Of a stretch of DNA of 64,000 nt, positions 35,957 to 48,275 are shown piece by piece. Position numbers and translations under genes: made by a program. Position 1 is the stretch's first letter, and each line of letters begins with the position of its first letter. Under the pieces are notes generated by a model that saw nothing but the letters and a program-made list of their open reading frames with translations, was not told the DNA's origin and made no database searches. Source of the DNA: Azolla caroliniana (lineage: Eukaryota > Polypodiophyta); the NCBI GenBank assembly GCA_043228905.1, contig JBHGNT010000016.1:868001-932000 (forward strand). Direction: 5' to 3'.

Positions 35957-36907
35957 ATGGAAGATCCTGGAAAGATGGAGTTGCGAAACTGGGCTAACTT
36001 TGACCAGACATATCTGAAAGATTTTTTTAGAGATTCATCAAATCCGAAGCTCTCAGAAATTATAGCTGAAAGGGACGCTGCAATTGCAGAGCGTGATAAA
36101 GCCATTGCTGAAAAGAAAAATGCATATGCCGAGCGAGATGCAGCTTTATTGCAGAGGGATGTAGCCTATGCTGATAGGAATGCAGCCTTGGTGGAGCGTG
36201 ACACTGCCATGAAAGCCCTTAGCATGATCCGAGCAAATGCAAATGACCCTGAAAGTACTGCAAAAATCATGCAGATGATGCATTTCATAGCAAACCGCCC
36301 GTCAGGAAGATCAAACTATTTGTCTACACCTAATGCTGTAAACGAATCATTCAATAACAACATGGTAGGAGTCACAAAACATAACGAAACCGGGCTAACC
36401 AAGAAACAATCAAAGGATCAGCAGGCAAAGAAAGCAAAAATTGGTACTTCCAAAAGACATAAACCTATTGATGTGCTGAACCAAGATAAGAAAGTGTTGA
36501 AGGCCTCAGGAAGGAAAAGGAAACAACATGATCCAGATGGACCGTTGGGTATTGAGAAATTCAACCATCAGGATTCATCAAGAAGTATAGTTTCATGCAT
36601 CTCTCCATATGACCTGTTGTCAACACCTGTTCCTCTCTGCTCATGTACTGGAACTAACAAAAGATGCTATAGATGGGGTAATGGTGGCTGGCAATCGGCA
36701 TGTTGTACCAAGTTTATGTCTATGTACCCACTCCCTATGCATCAGGTTAAAAGTGGATCTCGAGTTCCAGGGCGTAAAATGAGTGGTAGTGCATTTGGAA
36801 AACTATTGGAAAAATTGGCAGGCCTTGGTGTGGATATTACTAAACCTATAGACTTGAAAAACCACTGGGCAAAGCATGGCACAAATAGATATGTCACCAT
36901 TCAGTGA
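35957..36907 (+). CDS. BASIC PENTACYSTEINE (GAGA-binding) transcription factor, group II, 316 aa
   Basis: BPC/BBR proteins are plant-specific nuclear DNA-binding proteins that recognise GA-repeat elements and recruit Polycomb partners. Residues 1-30 are an acidic start (MEDPGKMELRNWANFDQ). Residues about 34-88 form an alanine-rich coiled coil made of repeated AERDAA/ERDKA units, the alanine-zipper dimerisation region diagnostic of group II (BPC4/BPC6 type). A Lys/Arg-rich stretch around residues 148-196 includes likely nuclear localisation signals (GRKRKQ). The C-terminal DNA-binding domain has the five invariant cysteines at 228, 230, 237, 249 and 250, the WGNGGWQSACC core, GRKMSGSAFGKLLEKLAG, and the closing LKNHWAKHGTNRYVTIQ. 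Length fits the group. The coding part is a single exon, as usual in the family. All key residues are present, so it should be functional. Confidence 0.96.
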   Translation: MEDPGKMELRNWANFDQTYLKDFFRDSSNPKLSEIIAERDAAIAERDKAIAEKKNAYAERDAALLQRDVAYADRNAALVERDTAMKALSMIRANANDPESTAKIMQMMHFIANRPSGRSNYLSTPNAVNESFNNNMVGVTKHNETGLTKKQSKDQQAKKAKIGTSKRHKPIDVLNQDKKVLKASGRKRKQHDPDGPLGIEKFNHQDSSRSIVSCISPYDLLSTPVPLCSCTGTNKRCYRWGNGGWQSACCTKFMSMYPLPMHQVKSGSRVPGRKMSGSAFGKLLEKLAGLGVDITKPIDLKNHWAKHGTNRYVTIQ

Positions 36908-39900
36908 AGTGGGTGGTGACTTGTTCACATACTGGAGGAGCTTGCGTTACCTACGCTGTATTGTAGCCATGTTTAATATTTCTCGTGTTTTTGGTGTTGG
37001 AGCAGGGATAAGTAGTTAGTAGAATATCTTACTCTAGATGAGAATAGGTTCAATCCCATTTAACAGTTGGTTTCAGTATTAAATGTTTCATTCTAGGGAT
37101 TCTTGTTACTGCTCGTAACTGTATAAAATTCAGCTCTTGCTGGACAAATGGTTTCAGTTGACATGTTTCATTTCAGGCATAATCTATACATATCTGCATT
37201 TGCAGCCATTATATCTAGCATTGTTTTGAAAAGCTGAAAATGTGTACATGTAGTTGAGTTTCTCGTATATGGTAAATATTCTCTGGAGTAGCCTGAGAAA
37301 ATATTCTCGTATCCTTCCATGAAACCTGTTAGTCATATTTGCAGTGAGAAAAAGTAACTTATATAATGAACTAATCTGTTAATGCATGATTCATGAGCAT
37401 GTCCGAGTGATCGATTTTCATGTTGCATATTTGCTCATCTTTAGTAATTGTGGCAAAGTAGGTGTAGAAGATCATCATTTTGTAGTTTGAGCACTAAGTG
37501 TATAGGACTCAACATGATGCGTTATCAATATACATATAGATGCATTTGTTTCTATGTTAGCGGTGGAAGAACTAAGCTCATCTTACACTATGTGTAGATT
37601 TTCTTCCTTTGGTTGTCTCAACATGCTTCTTTATGTTTGCCTTTCCTTATGATCCCAAATCCATACATTGATAGATATAAGAATTTTTTGTTATTTCCAT
37701 TAAAGTCAAGAGTCACACATTATAATACTATGATTAGGAAGATTCTACAAGAACAAAGACAATGCAATATCATTGATATATGCCATATAATAAAATCTCT
37801 CTCCAATTAACAACTATGTTATTGAGATTTCTATAATGAATAGTCTTTGATATCACATATAGATTTTTAGTGGATGGAATAAGATACATTTGTACCTTGT
37901 AGTGTCAAACCCACTTCCACTTGAGAGAGCAAACAAAATTCAATTGAATTGAACGTTGAGATCTCTTTCCGACCATAAAATAATTTATGATCAATATCAC
38001 AATGTCTCGTGGCTAGATAATGAACCAAGTGTTGGTATACAACTTCATGCCAAAGAAGAAATAATGACACCTCAAATTGGCAAGATATATCAGTCCTTAC
38101 CCCCATTCTACTCGATACTTTAGCCAATGCGAGGGTTGACATCCAATAATATGTCTACTTCTTGGTTGTGTCTTTTATCTATTTCCCTCCCCAAAGTGAA
38201 AGATCAATCTGCTTCATGATATCCATATCATTGATATGCAACATTACGTATCACAAAGACATTGGTCATAGGTACATCACACTAGCCATTGTTACAAATA
38301 TCTAAAGCTAATGTTGGTCACAATGCTACGTAAACTTAAAACGTTGAGAAAATAAGTGTTACAAGTTACAACATATAACTTTAAAAGAAGTCATGGATTT
38401 GCCCATGACTATGGTACTCAAATCTTACTATATGTTTTTGGGGAATTTTTCCTTAGTGATGGGCCAAGTTTCCTATTCATGTAAGACTTCTCGTACGAAA
38501 ATTTCATAAATTGATTGAATCTTGGTAGGAATTTTATATTGTTAGTCTTTTGTATCTTTCTGTCGGAATGCTCACAATTATAGGTTCTAGGTGTTTTGCA
38601 AAAAGACAAAATGGGAATGGCACCGTTGTGAACAATAACAATGACATATAGGGGATACAATTGTCTAAAGTAAGGAGAGATAACTTAAAGCACATGAACA
38701 AAGAAAAAATCGAGAACAACATTGGCGTTGTAAATGTTTAAAAAGTGACATTTTGGTGTAAATATGCTTGTATTATCTACAAAGACTTATTTAGCATATT
38801 TTTAGTTTCTAAGATGAACAATAAAAATGGGATCAAACTCATCAATCCAAAATAAGATATTGTTCTTAAACATTCTTGCTTGTTGACAAATTTGTCCCAC
38901 CTTATTAGGTGAGGGTACACAATGCAAATTCTGCAAATTCGGTAGACAAAGCACATGTATCAAATTAATGTTTGCCATCATGTGTTGCACATCAAGAGGT
39001 AGAGAGGAGATGATGGGGAGAAAAAGCAATGAAAGTTATACACCACATAAAGAAGTGGAGAGGACATAACAAGGACCACACACACATATGAACATATTTT
39101 GCTGGTAATTTGTAGACAATATAAAATAGCACATGGTTTAAGTTATCAATGTCGATTTATAAATATGATAGCAACATGGTGCCACAACACAACCTAGTCA
39201 TCATATAATTTGAATTGGGTCCAACCTACTTCGTGAATTGCTTCTTTAATTATCATTTTCTTAACAAAACATCACCATTACCAAATTCCACTCTTATTTA
39301 GTTATTGGTGGATAGTAAATAGTAGGCTTCTATGCAATGTAAAAGGCCCCAAATATGGAATACACTTGTAAGCCAAATCTTTTTTGTTTTTCACATCTAC
39401 CATCTTGAGTACGGTTCGCTAGGTATCCCATTATTGGATTCCATGATACAATTGTCCGGGGAATAATAGATTGTGATGTATATTGGAAACATTGATGCAC
39501 TTTGTACCTTGTTAGGAAAATGACAAGTCTATACATGGAGAGAGAAAGGGGGAGAAACAATAATGTTTGTTAGAAAACTCTTTCGTCCACCAACTTTGTC
39601 CAATACACGTTCTTATTATCTTCTTGTTGCATTATGGATGAAAATGGGACCACATTATCCAACCACCACTCTTAAAAGGCCTCATATGTTAAGTTAGATA
39701 TTGCTTTGTTGGTTAGTCCAATCACTAAATTTCTGTTTGTGATGCAATGGTATTGGCCTAATAGACCACTTTAATACTACATACCATGCTTCTTAGGGTA
39801 GTACCCTATGCATCACCAAACATATGAAACTCCTTTGATAAATTTGGTGGTTGCTCGATTGTGCCTTCAAAATTTGTAGTCATAAGGTGTTTTCTAATCT

Positions 39901-42900
39901 TAAATACAATCGAATAATTTATTCAGCCGATGCTTTCCCAAGACTAACTTTATGTTTAAATAAATGATCCATATTATAAAGTTCATCCTATTTCAAACAA
40001 GATTTCGTAATAGAGAAGGAAAAACGTTGGCAACCACCACAACCCACCTATTACCTCTTTAACACATTGTTTACATATAGATGGGCACCATATAAAGTAA
40101 GGTGAACACATTTTGTTTTGGTGAGACCCCGCACATATGGATCTTACAAATACCCCTTGAATGCACTATAGCTCAAATAACAATGCTCCTTCAAACAAAG
40201 GCCACCCTATAAATGGTAAGAAGGAAATCATGATTGTATGATACAAAGTTTAAAACCAACACTTGGTTGCGGACAAAGATGCACCATTGCATTCCAATGA
40301 ATGACTTTTGCGTTAAATATTTGCCTACAGTTTGCATACTTTCTTTATTCATAAAATTCAAAGCTCAAGGTCATCATTTTCATTTGTAAGAAGTGAATAA
40401 AATGATATTAAGTATCATAAACATGGCATTCTCATTTTTATTCATGAGGAAGTCTTCAATGATGGATTGTGAAGGGGCTCATCTTGAACTAATTTCATCA
40501 CAAAGGTATGGAGCTCAAGAAGGTGAATCAAGCTAGCAAAGAAGGCAAATAGATGGTCCTTATGAAGAATTGGGGGGGAATTAGAATCGTGGCATTTCTT
40601 CAAAGCCGTGATCAAATATCATATGTGCTCCTATTTCTTGGGACCATATCTCTTCCATTGCGGTTTGGGAGTGGACAACGCTCTAGAGTACATGCTTCAA
40701 GTGAAAAATAAGAACGTTACGTCAACAACATACAATTACATGGGAAGCAAGTAAAAATGCTCAAATTTACACAAAAGCAAAATATTCACTTCACGATGAT
40801 TAGGAAGATGGGATGTTGTACTCTTGATTCTTAAATAGAATCCCCCTATGAATAAGGTCCTTTTTGCTCTACTAATACATTGCAACTTTAAGTGGACCCA
40901 TGATCCTCACACATAACATGTTTTATTACATATTTTGCACCAAATAACATATTACTCATTTACAAAACAATTTTCTTTTACCCATGAATTGGAATTTGGA
41001 AGAAAGAGACGGCTTTGTTTCCTTGGCCCGCATAAGGATCACGCCATGTCCATTTCAAAGGGTTCCAACTGACCTTACGTGGCCCTGTGTTTTCATGCAT
41101 ACACATGTGCCATTATGGTTGTACTTTGATCGGATCGAGATCTACAATCCATTTATGACCAGTATATACGAGAACTCGAATTGCCATATTCAATGTTATT
41201 GTCTCATCGTCGCACAATTTAGAGCCTTCGATCATGTCCGATGTTTCCCTACCTCTTGGGACAAAAGAACCCTCCTCCTCATAGCCTGTCCATTTCTCCA
41301 TTGTCGTCCTTTGATTAGCAGCTTCCCTAATCAATAAAGCGTTAATGATTTCAAATCTCATAGTCAATTGTTACATGGAGTCTTTGTGTTTGCGACCAAT
41401 CACGAGACTCGACGACTATATTTGTTTCCCCCCATTAGTTTATCTTCTCAAATTCACCCTCTATTTCAATGTTCCACATTTTGCCAAAGTGAAGCTCGTG
41501 TTCCCCATTTTTTCAACCCTAAGCTTCATTGATGTTGTTTCTTGTTGATCTCATATATCATATTTGACCTTTGATGACAACAATAAAATCTAAATCTCCT
41601 AACAAGTGATTTTCTTAACTTCCTAAGTGCAATAAACTTGGGCGGGAAGGGTGCGATTTTTTTTAATGTACAGTCGTTATGATTGCAAACTTCAAAAAGT
41701 GTGAAAGGTAAGGCTTACTTGAAGTTGGTATCTAATTGCTTTGTTTATCGTAGAATTGTTTTGGGAAGTTACTTTTAAGCATATCATATGAACTTTCTCT
41801 AAAGTTTTTGAGTTTCATAACATATATCCCGCTCAAGAGTAGTTTACATGGATCCATAGAGCTGGTTTATAGCATCAATGTTACCCGTTTTTATTATCAA
41901 GGATTAGACTAAATGTTCTCATTCAAAGTGCATCATTACAATAATATTATTTCGGGAATTGATGACCTGGAGATATCAATCACTAACCACTACATGATGC
42001 CATTTGACCATGTAATGCTTCGTTTGTGAGGCTTTTCATGTTGAAAAACGTGAAGGTGAAGATTGGTTGATAATGATGTAATATATACTAATCCCTCAAA
42101 TTATAATAAATTGACAACATATTTTAGTGTCATGTGAAAGCAAAAGGTGAATTGGCCTCACCGAGGTCATACCTTTAACTTGTGATTGTGTTTGAATGAA
42201 TTACTTCTATATACATGCCCTTTATAAACTATTTCATTCCATATCTCAACAAGCTAATAAGAGTATAGGCTTTGGGGTGAGGATGGTTAATCGAAGCGAG
42301 AGTTTTCATTGAAGAGTTTTATTTTTTATGTCGATAATAATTCAAAACTTAAGTCACAATGTTATTCTTATCGTATTTATGTTATGAAATGGTAAGGATT
42401 GGTAGAACTTAGAAGCACGGTAGTAGGGGAAGGCACAAGCCTGATGAATGTGTGAGATGGAGAAAATAAAAGAGACATCTTTACTATGATGGAATCTTAG
42501 GTGGCTCAAGGCATTAATTGGACCTAAACAGAAAGGTGTGTGTTACTCAAGATATACTATTTTCAAGAGGTTTTATGAAAAGGTTACACACATTCGTAGA
42601 CATGTCCCGTTTTCGATAAGTATGCATGGAAACCAAGGGAACATTGTACATGACTATGTCAGGATTTAGATTGAAGGTTTTATACACGTTCGAAATATTG
42701 GGAGGGTGATGTGCATTTTGAAGGCGCTTAAAGTTTATGACATATTCCGAAGTCATCTCGATGCATCTTCATCATATAAAGATATTTAATATCTTAAATT
42801 ATTTTTATATCCATACATGTATTTCAACTTCATTAGCAAATAGAGTCTAAATACCACAAGGCCTCTGCCATATTGAAAAAGTATTCGTAAAAAATGTTTT

Positions 42901-45487
42901 AAAAGTTGATGTTCAAACACATTATAATACCCTCCTTCACAAAGCATTCTTTGAACCTTTCCATAAATGCATATGCCAAGGAAAATAAAATTATAACCAC
43001 ATCTAGTAAATACTTCGGTTTAGTTTTAGGGTGGAGAAACATGGAGGAGACCATTGAAACAAGGATTTACTATTAGCTTTTCATCTTATCACAGGAATAA
43101 GTCTCCTTCATCCCTAACACAATGGATACATCAACGCAACTTTCAAGGTAGTAAAGAAAAGGTTGATTTCAATTACATTGTCGATCAAATAAATTTGCAC
43201 GTCATACTACCTTCAAACGAATTATTCACATGCAACTCTATGGACGACCCCTTAATGTGTAGACCATATTTTGAGGACTAGTTGAATGTTGCCACTTTCT
43301 ATCAGATGCATTGTTTCCCCTTCAATTTTGACACCAATGAATGGTGAGTTTCCAAATCTCAGTTGCATGTAAATATATATTTGTTTTTGTATATACCATT
43401 AATTGGTCAGAGACAAAAGGATAAACATACATCCTTTCATTTGAACAAATGAAGAAGATTGTTTACTAAAGACATGAGACATGTATAAGCCTCGAGCTTT
43501 CACATTGTTCATCTCCCCTTTTAGAAACAGGGGACTAAAGTTGAGGAAAAATACATTATTGTTTGTCAATGTCATGAAGATAGTCTTGAGGAGTGAGGAC
43601 TAAAGCTTCAATTCGAAGAGAAGTACAATACATGAATGAGGAAGAGAGCTTGAGCCTTTTGAAAGGTCACATGCACACAAACGCAATGCATCCATGATAT
43701 TTTTACTTGTCCTACATGAACAACATTACTTAGGATTGTGGCCATAATCATGAAATTAACCTTGATATAACCATAGATCTTGTGATTTCTCAACTTACAA
43801 TGGCACTCAATTTGAGTCCCATAAATTGGCAAGAATTGTGGTTTGGTGCATGATTGAACTCATACTACTTCCGGGGGCATCTACACCCCTAGTGGGAGAA
43901 TAAATATAACCAAGTAAGGCCCATGAGTGTAGCTAACCCTTTACATGTCCATGAACCCTAGGATTCATGTACAATTCAACACTTATCTATATCGTGCATT
44001 GGCAAAGAGAGACACATGATCAATATGGTTTAAGAGCTAACTTCTTAGTAGACATGACAGAGGGATTAATTTATACATCCATTTGTTTTCAACCACAATC
44101 ATTATAAGTCAGAGATAATCCACGCAATCAATACATTGTAAGGAAGAGGAGGAGGAAGAAGAAGACAAGGAGGCTTTGCTTGTTCAAGCATATGTCATGC
44201 CGAATTACACACTTTTTATATTGCCTCCTTTTTTGGGGTAGGGATGTGGGCACATGCGCCTCCTCAATTCATGCCTTCACTTTTGATTAATTTCCAAGCA
44301 AAAGAGAAATCATTTGGCACTTGTTTTGTTGTTGTCGGCTAACTTCCTTTGATATATATGGCCTCCATAACTTTTGGAATGATAGCCCCACACCATCATA
44401 TTGGGCTAGATCTATCACTTTAGGAGTGATAACCCCACCTTTAACCACATTCAAGACTGAATGGTTTTGGATTTACTTGTACTTAGATTCTTCTTTCCCC
44501 CTTCTTCATTGTCATACCACGTTGTCGACAACACAATCTCGAGGTAGTCACACACCCACCCACCCAACCACCCACTAATAAGTGTAGCATGGATATGTAA
44601 CATGTTGGCCTCCTCAGGTTGGTCCACTTAATCTTTGCGGCGTATCATATGGAATGCATGTGCTACATACATTTCCCATGTTGCCACATATTCTCTCCTA
44701 TTTGGCCACTAGTATGAATTTGACCTCCAAAAGTATTAATCTAGATTGATACCTCATTAACATTTTTTAACTTGCAAAAAGTTAGAATTCCAAAATGCTT
44801 CACCTACCTATACATTTTTATTTATATATACATGGTGTGCATAAGGTATTCAATAGCAAACCACCTCTTCATCAAGCGTGACACCTCACAAGTTTGGTCT
44901 TATGTCATCATTCGATACAACTAGGCCTTGTTGTTTGAATGATAGAATAAATTTATAGACCTCGGAGTATGCGTTAATATGAAGCAATATGCTAGAATAT
45001 TGAGAACCTAAATGAACTTGTCACGAGGGAGGGGATTGGCACATTGGCAAAGAGATTAATCTTTGATAACAAGCAATGGGTTTTATATCAGTATGGCGTC
45101 AAATTGTAGTACCAAAAACATGGAGCTAAAGTAAATTCACAAAGAACAACTATAGATTAAATGTAAAGTAAAATAGAGTCCAATCTTTGGACTTACATAT
45201 AGTATTGATCCCATGATGCAACTTGGGGGTTGTAGTTCATTGGCCACACGAGTAAAGGAGCCACATATTTCCCTTTTTACTCTTGAACGCAATAACTTTT
45301 TTCTAGTAACAAGTCAGGACGGATGGATGCATGAGGTGGCTCTGAAGCAACATGGCAGAAGTTAAGGATCTTAGAGAAACCACAAAGAAGCATAGATGCC
45401 CACATTGAAGGAGGTAGATGCAAACCAACCTTGGAGAAGGTTGCCTACGTGTGGACTGACCATCCTAGCTTGCCTTGCCCATGCCAA
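36908..45487. other. 8.6 kb AT-rich intergenic DNA, no gene supported
   Basis: The first few hundred bases are the likely 3' UTR of the BPC gene. The remaining short frames on both strands carry no recognisable domain. I see no LTR pair, tRNA-like unit or strong tandem repeat. It probably consists of transposon sequence decayed past recognition by eye. Confidence 0.5.
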
Positions 45488-45626
45488 GGAGAACACACAC
45501 ACACACACACACACACACAAGGAGCAAGTCGCCTTGGAAGTCTTAGGTATCAGAGTTCCGTTAGAGATGGATGATGTGAAGGGGAGGGTATTAAAAGGGA
45601 GGGGATGGATTTTGTGGAAACCAAGG

Positions 45627-45660
<34 letters not shown>

Positions 45661-45787
45661 TGTATGTATGTATGTATGTACATACATACATACATATAAG
45701 GAAGGAAGGAAGGAAGGAAGGAAGGAAGGAGGAGGACTTTATTATTTTAGTGGGGTGGAGTTAAGTCCACCATTCCCTAGGAGGACG

Positions 45788-45838
<51 letters not shown>

Positions 45839-46499
45839 TGTATGTGTGCTGGTTGTTTTGATTCTGTTTCAGAGTTGCTTCATGATTCTCGGCCTAGGAA
45901 AAAGCACCCACCCCTCCCCTTTCCCCCCGGGGGGGCTCTCTGTCTCTATCTCATTCTTTCTAGTAAGGACTCAGTAGTAGTTGTAGACTGTAGTAGGCTG
46001 TATGTACATACATATATATATGTATGTATTGTATATGCCATATGCTACTACATATGTGTGTGGAGCTAGCTACTGCTAGCTAGTCTTACTTACTTATAGC
46101 TGGGGAGAAAAAGGGGAGGCTTGGTTTGAAAGCAAAGTTGGTTGGAGTCTGGAGAGCTTCCCTTGCTGTTGTTATGTATTTTTTTTTCTCTTACTTTCTT
46201 TTGACCTGTTGAAGCCAAGTAGTAATAAATGAAGAGAAGCAAGCAAAGCAAGTCATGGGTGGGGGTGGGGGTGAGCCGCAAGCTGCTTTTCTTTTTGTAC
46301 ATATGTATGTACACATACATACACACATACATACATATATTCATACACACACATCATCGAGTGGCAGTGGATGGATGGTGGATTGGTTGGTTCTGTTGGA
46401 GACATACAATAAGAGAATGGGAGGACGGCAGAGAGAGAGAGAGATGGGGCCCACCAACACCCATGACCCCATGTAGACTCGCCCTCCTCACTTCTCATT

Positions 46500-46535
<36 letters not shown>

Positions 46536-47260
46536 GATAGATAGATGGACATGCATGCATGCATGCATGTATGTATGTAGTAGTAGTAGTAGTATGTAGT
46601 AGAAAGTCGTGCAAAGTGCAAACCAACAAAGAAAGAGAGACAGAAAGAAACAAGCAAGAAACAAACAGCCCATGTTACTCCTGTTGGGCCCTCTGACGCA
46701 TCATCATCATCATCATCAATATCAATCATCCCCCCCCCTCCTCCTCCTCCTCCCCCAACTTGCCAATTCAAAGCAAAGGCTTCTTAAGAAAGCCACACCC
46801 TCCTCTCTCTGCTTTTTTTTCATACACATACATATGTACATATTGATATATGTCTGTATGTACATACATACATACTGTGTGTGTCTGTCATACACATGTG
46901 CTGTGAGCCTCTCCCCCCCCCCCCCCCCCCTTTTCTCTCTCTATCTCTCTTTTACTTCTTCGCCTGACACAGAGAAGAGGTTAGAGAGAGAGAGAGAGAG
47001 AGAGAGAAGTTGTAGGTGGGGGCGCCCATCAATGCACTCAACGTACAAACACGGCATTACCTTCTTCACACTAATACCCAGCCAGCCAGCCAGTTGCTTA
47101 ATAATAATTTTGTCCCCCCCCCCCCCCTTTCTCCTTCTCTCTCTATCTCTCTCTCTCTGTTTTCTTTCTACTCTGTTCCTCTGCACAGAGTCATAAACAC
47201 ACACATTTACATTACACTGGACCTTTGCGGCTTTCCCTTTTTCGCCTGATGATGATGATG
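45488..47260. repeat. dense microsatellite cluster upstream of the LONGIFOLIA-like gene
   Basis: More than a dozen simple repeats lie within 1.8 kb: (AC)n 45494-45519; (TATG)n 45630-45680 passing head-on into (CATA)n to 45697, which is self-complementary; (GGAA)n 45698-45729; (GA)n 45792-45836; (TACA)n 46288-46340; (AC)n 46503-46530 with (ATAG)n, (GCAT)n, (TATG)n and (TAG)n to 46595; (CAT)n 46698-46716; C-runs at 46913-46930 and 47114-47127; (GA)n 46983-47007; (CT)n 47137-47158; (GAT)n 47248-47266. The long frames across this region on both strands are repeat artefacts. Confidence 0.92.
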
Positions 47261-47525
47261 ATGATGAAAGTAAGAATGTAGAAATGTACATCCTTCTCTT
47301 TCCCCCTCTAGACCCGTCATTTTTACACGGTTAGAGTAGATTAATTGTACAGAACCCCAAGCTCACCATTACTGGTCCACCTTGCACTATCAGTCAGTAA
47401 AGAGAAAAGAAGAAGAAGAGAATACAGAGACAGACGGAGCAACCAACCATGGCTCCTCTCTGATCAGACCTTCTCTGCCTTTGTATATCAATTTCAGTGC
47501 TTTTATTATCTTTGTCCATAATCAT

Positions 47526-47745
47526 TGCCCATTTGGGGGTTAGAGCTCATCCTTCAGTACTAATCACAGTGTTTTCACCATAGCAGTAGTTTTCTCTCCT
47601 CATCGTTCGTTATCAATCTCTTCTATTGCCAATTTGGGGGTTAGAGCTCCACCCTTCAGCACTAATCACAGTGTTTTCACCATAGCTTTCTGGCTTGCAG
47701 AAAATCAGTAGTTTTATCTCTTCATTGTTATCAATCTCTTCTTCT
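47526..47745 (+). repeat. 101-bp tandem duplication in the LONGIFOLIA-like 5' region
   Basis: The phrase ATTTGGGGGTTAGAGCTC followed by ACTAATCACAGTGTTTTCAC occurs at 47526 and again at 47627. Both copies continue to CAGTAGTTTT and TATCAATCTCTTCT, but the second carries an extra segment of about 22 bases containing TTTCTGGCTTGCAG, which looks like a splice acceptor. It probably lies in the 5' UTR or promoter. Confidence 0.85.
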
Positions 47746-48199
47746 TTTTCATCCTCCTCCTCCTCCTCTTCTTAGGTATAACAATTACCGTATCAATCAA
47801 AACTCTGCTTCACAGGTATTATTTCCCCTCTCTCTCTCTCTCTCTCAAACTGTAACAAAAGAAATCCCCCTTTTGAAACTCCCTAGATATTCCTTCGTAT
47901 TTTGATGAGCTCGCCTTATTAGATGGTACAATGGCCGTATAGCTGCAAGCGCACTAAGCTATGATAGATCGATTTACTTGTATTTTAAAGCGGCATTCTG
48001 TAATAAAAAAGAAGAAGATCATAATGATGAGTTTTGAACCAAAAATAAAAATCACAACAAAACAGTCGTACGCATATAATATACAACAGGAGTTTAGTTC
48101 ATGCGTTGATTTCTCATCCTAAACTACAAGGCCCTGATGAGTGTTCTTTGCTGATTGCAAGTCACTTCTTCTCTCTGAATCTTCTTCCTTCTTCCGCAC

Positions 48200-48275
48200 A
48201 GGTATCTGGGATGAGCTTCTGATGGACCCAGAGAGAGGAAGTGGGAGTGTAACCAAGGCTAGGGGTAGATCCACC
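48200..48275 (+). promoter_or_regulatory. spliced 5' leader of the LONGIFOLIA-like gene
   Basis: CTTCTTCCGCACAG ending at 48201 is a good splice acceptor. After it come ATG AGC TTC TGA at 48211 (a three-codon upstream frame) and an ATG at 48222 that is in frame with the main start at 48276 and would add 18 residues (MDPERGSGSVTKARGRST). Confidence 0.5.

Noticed and set aside
45396-47291. Many long frames with Tyr-Ile-His-Thr or Cys-Val runs
   Set aside because: They translate (CATA)n, (GA)n and (CA)n microsatellites on both strands and are not genes.
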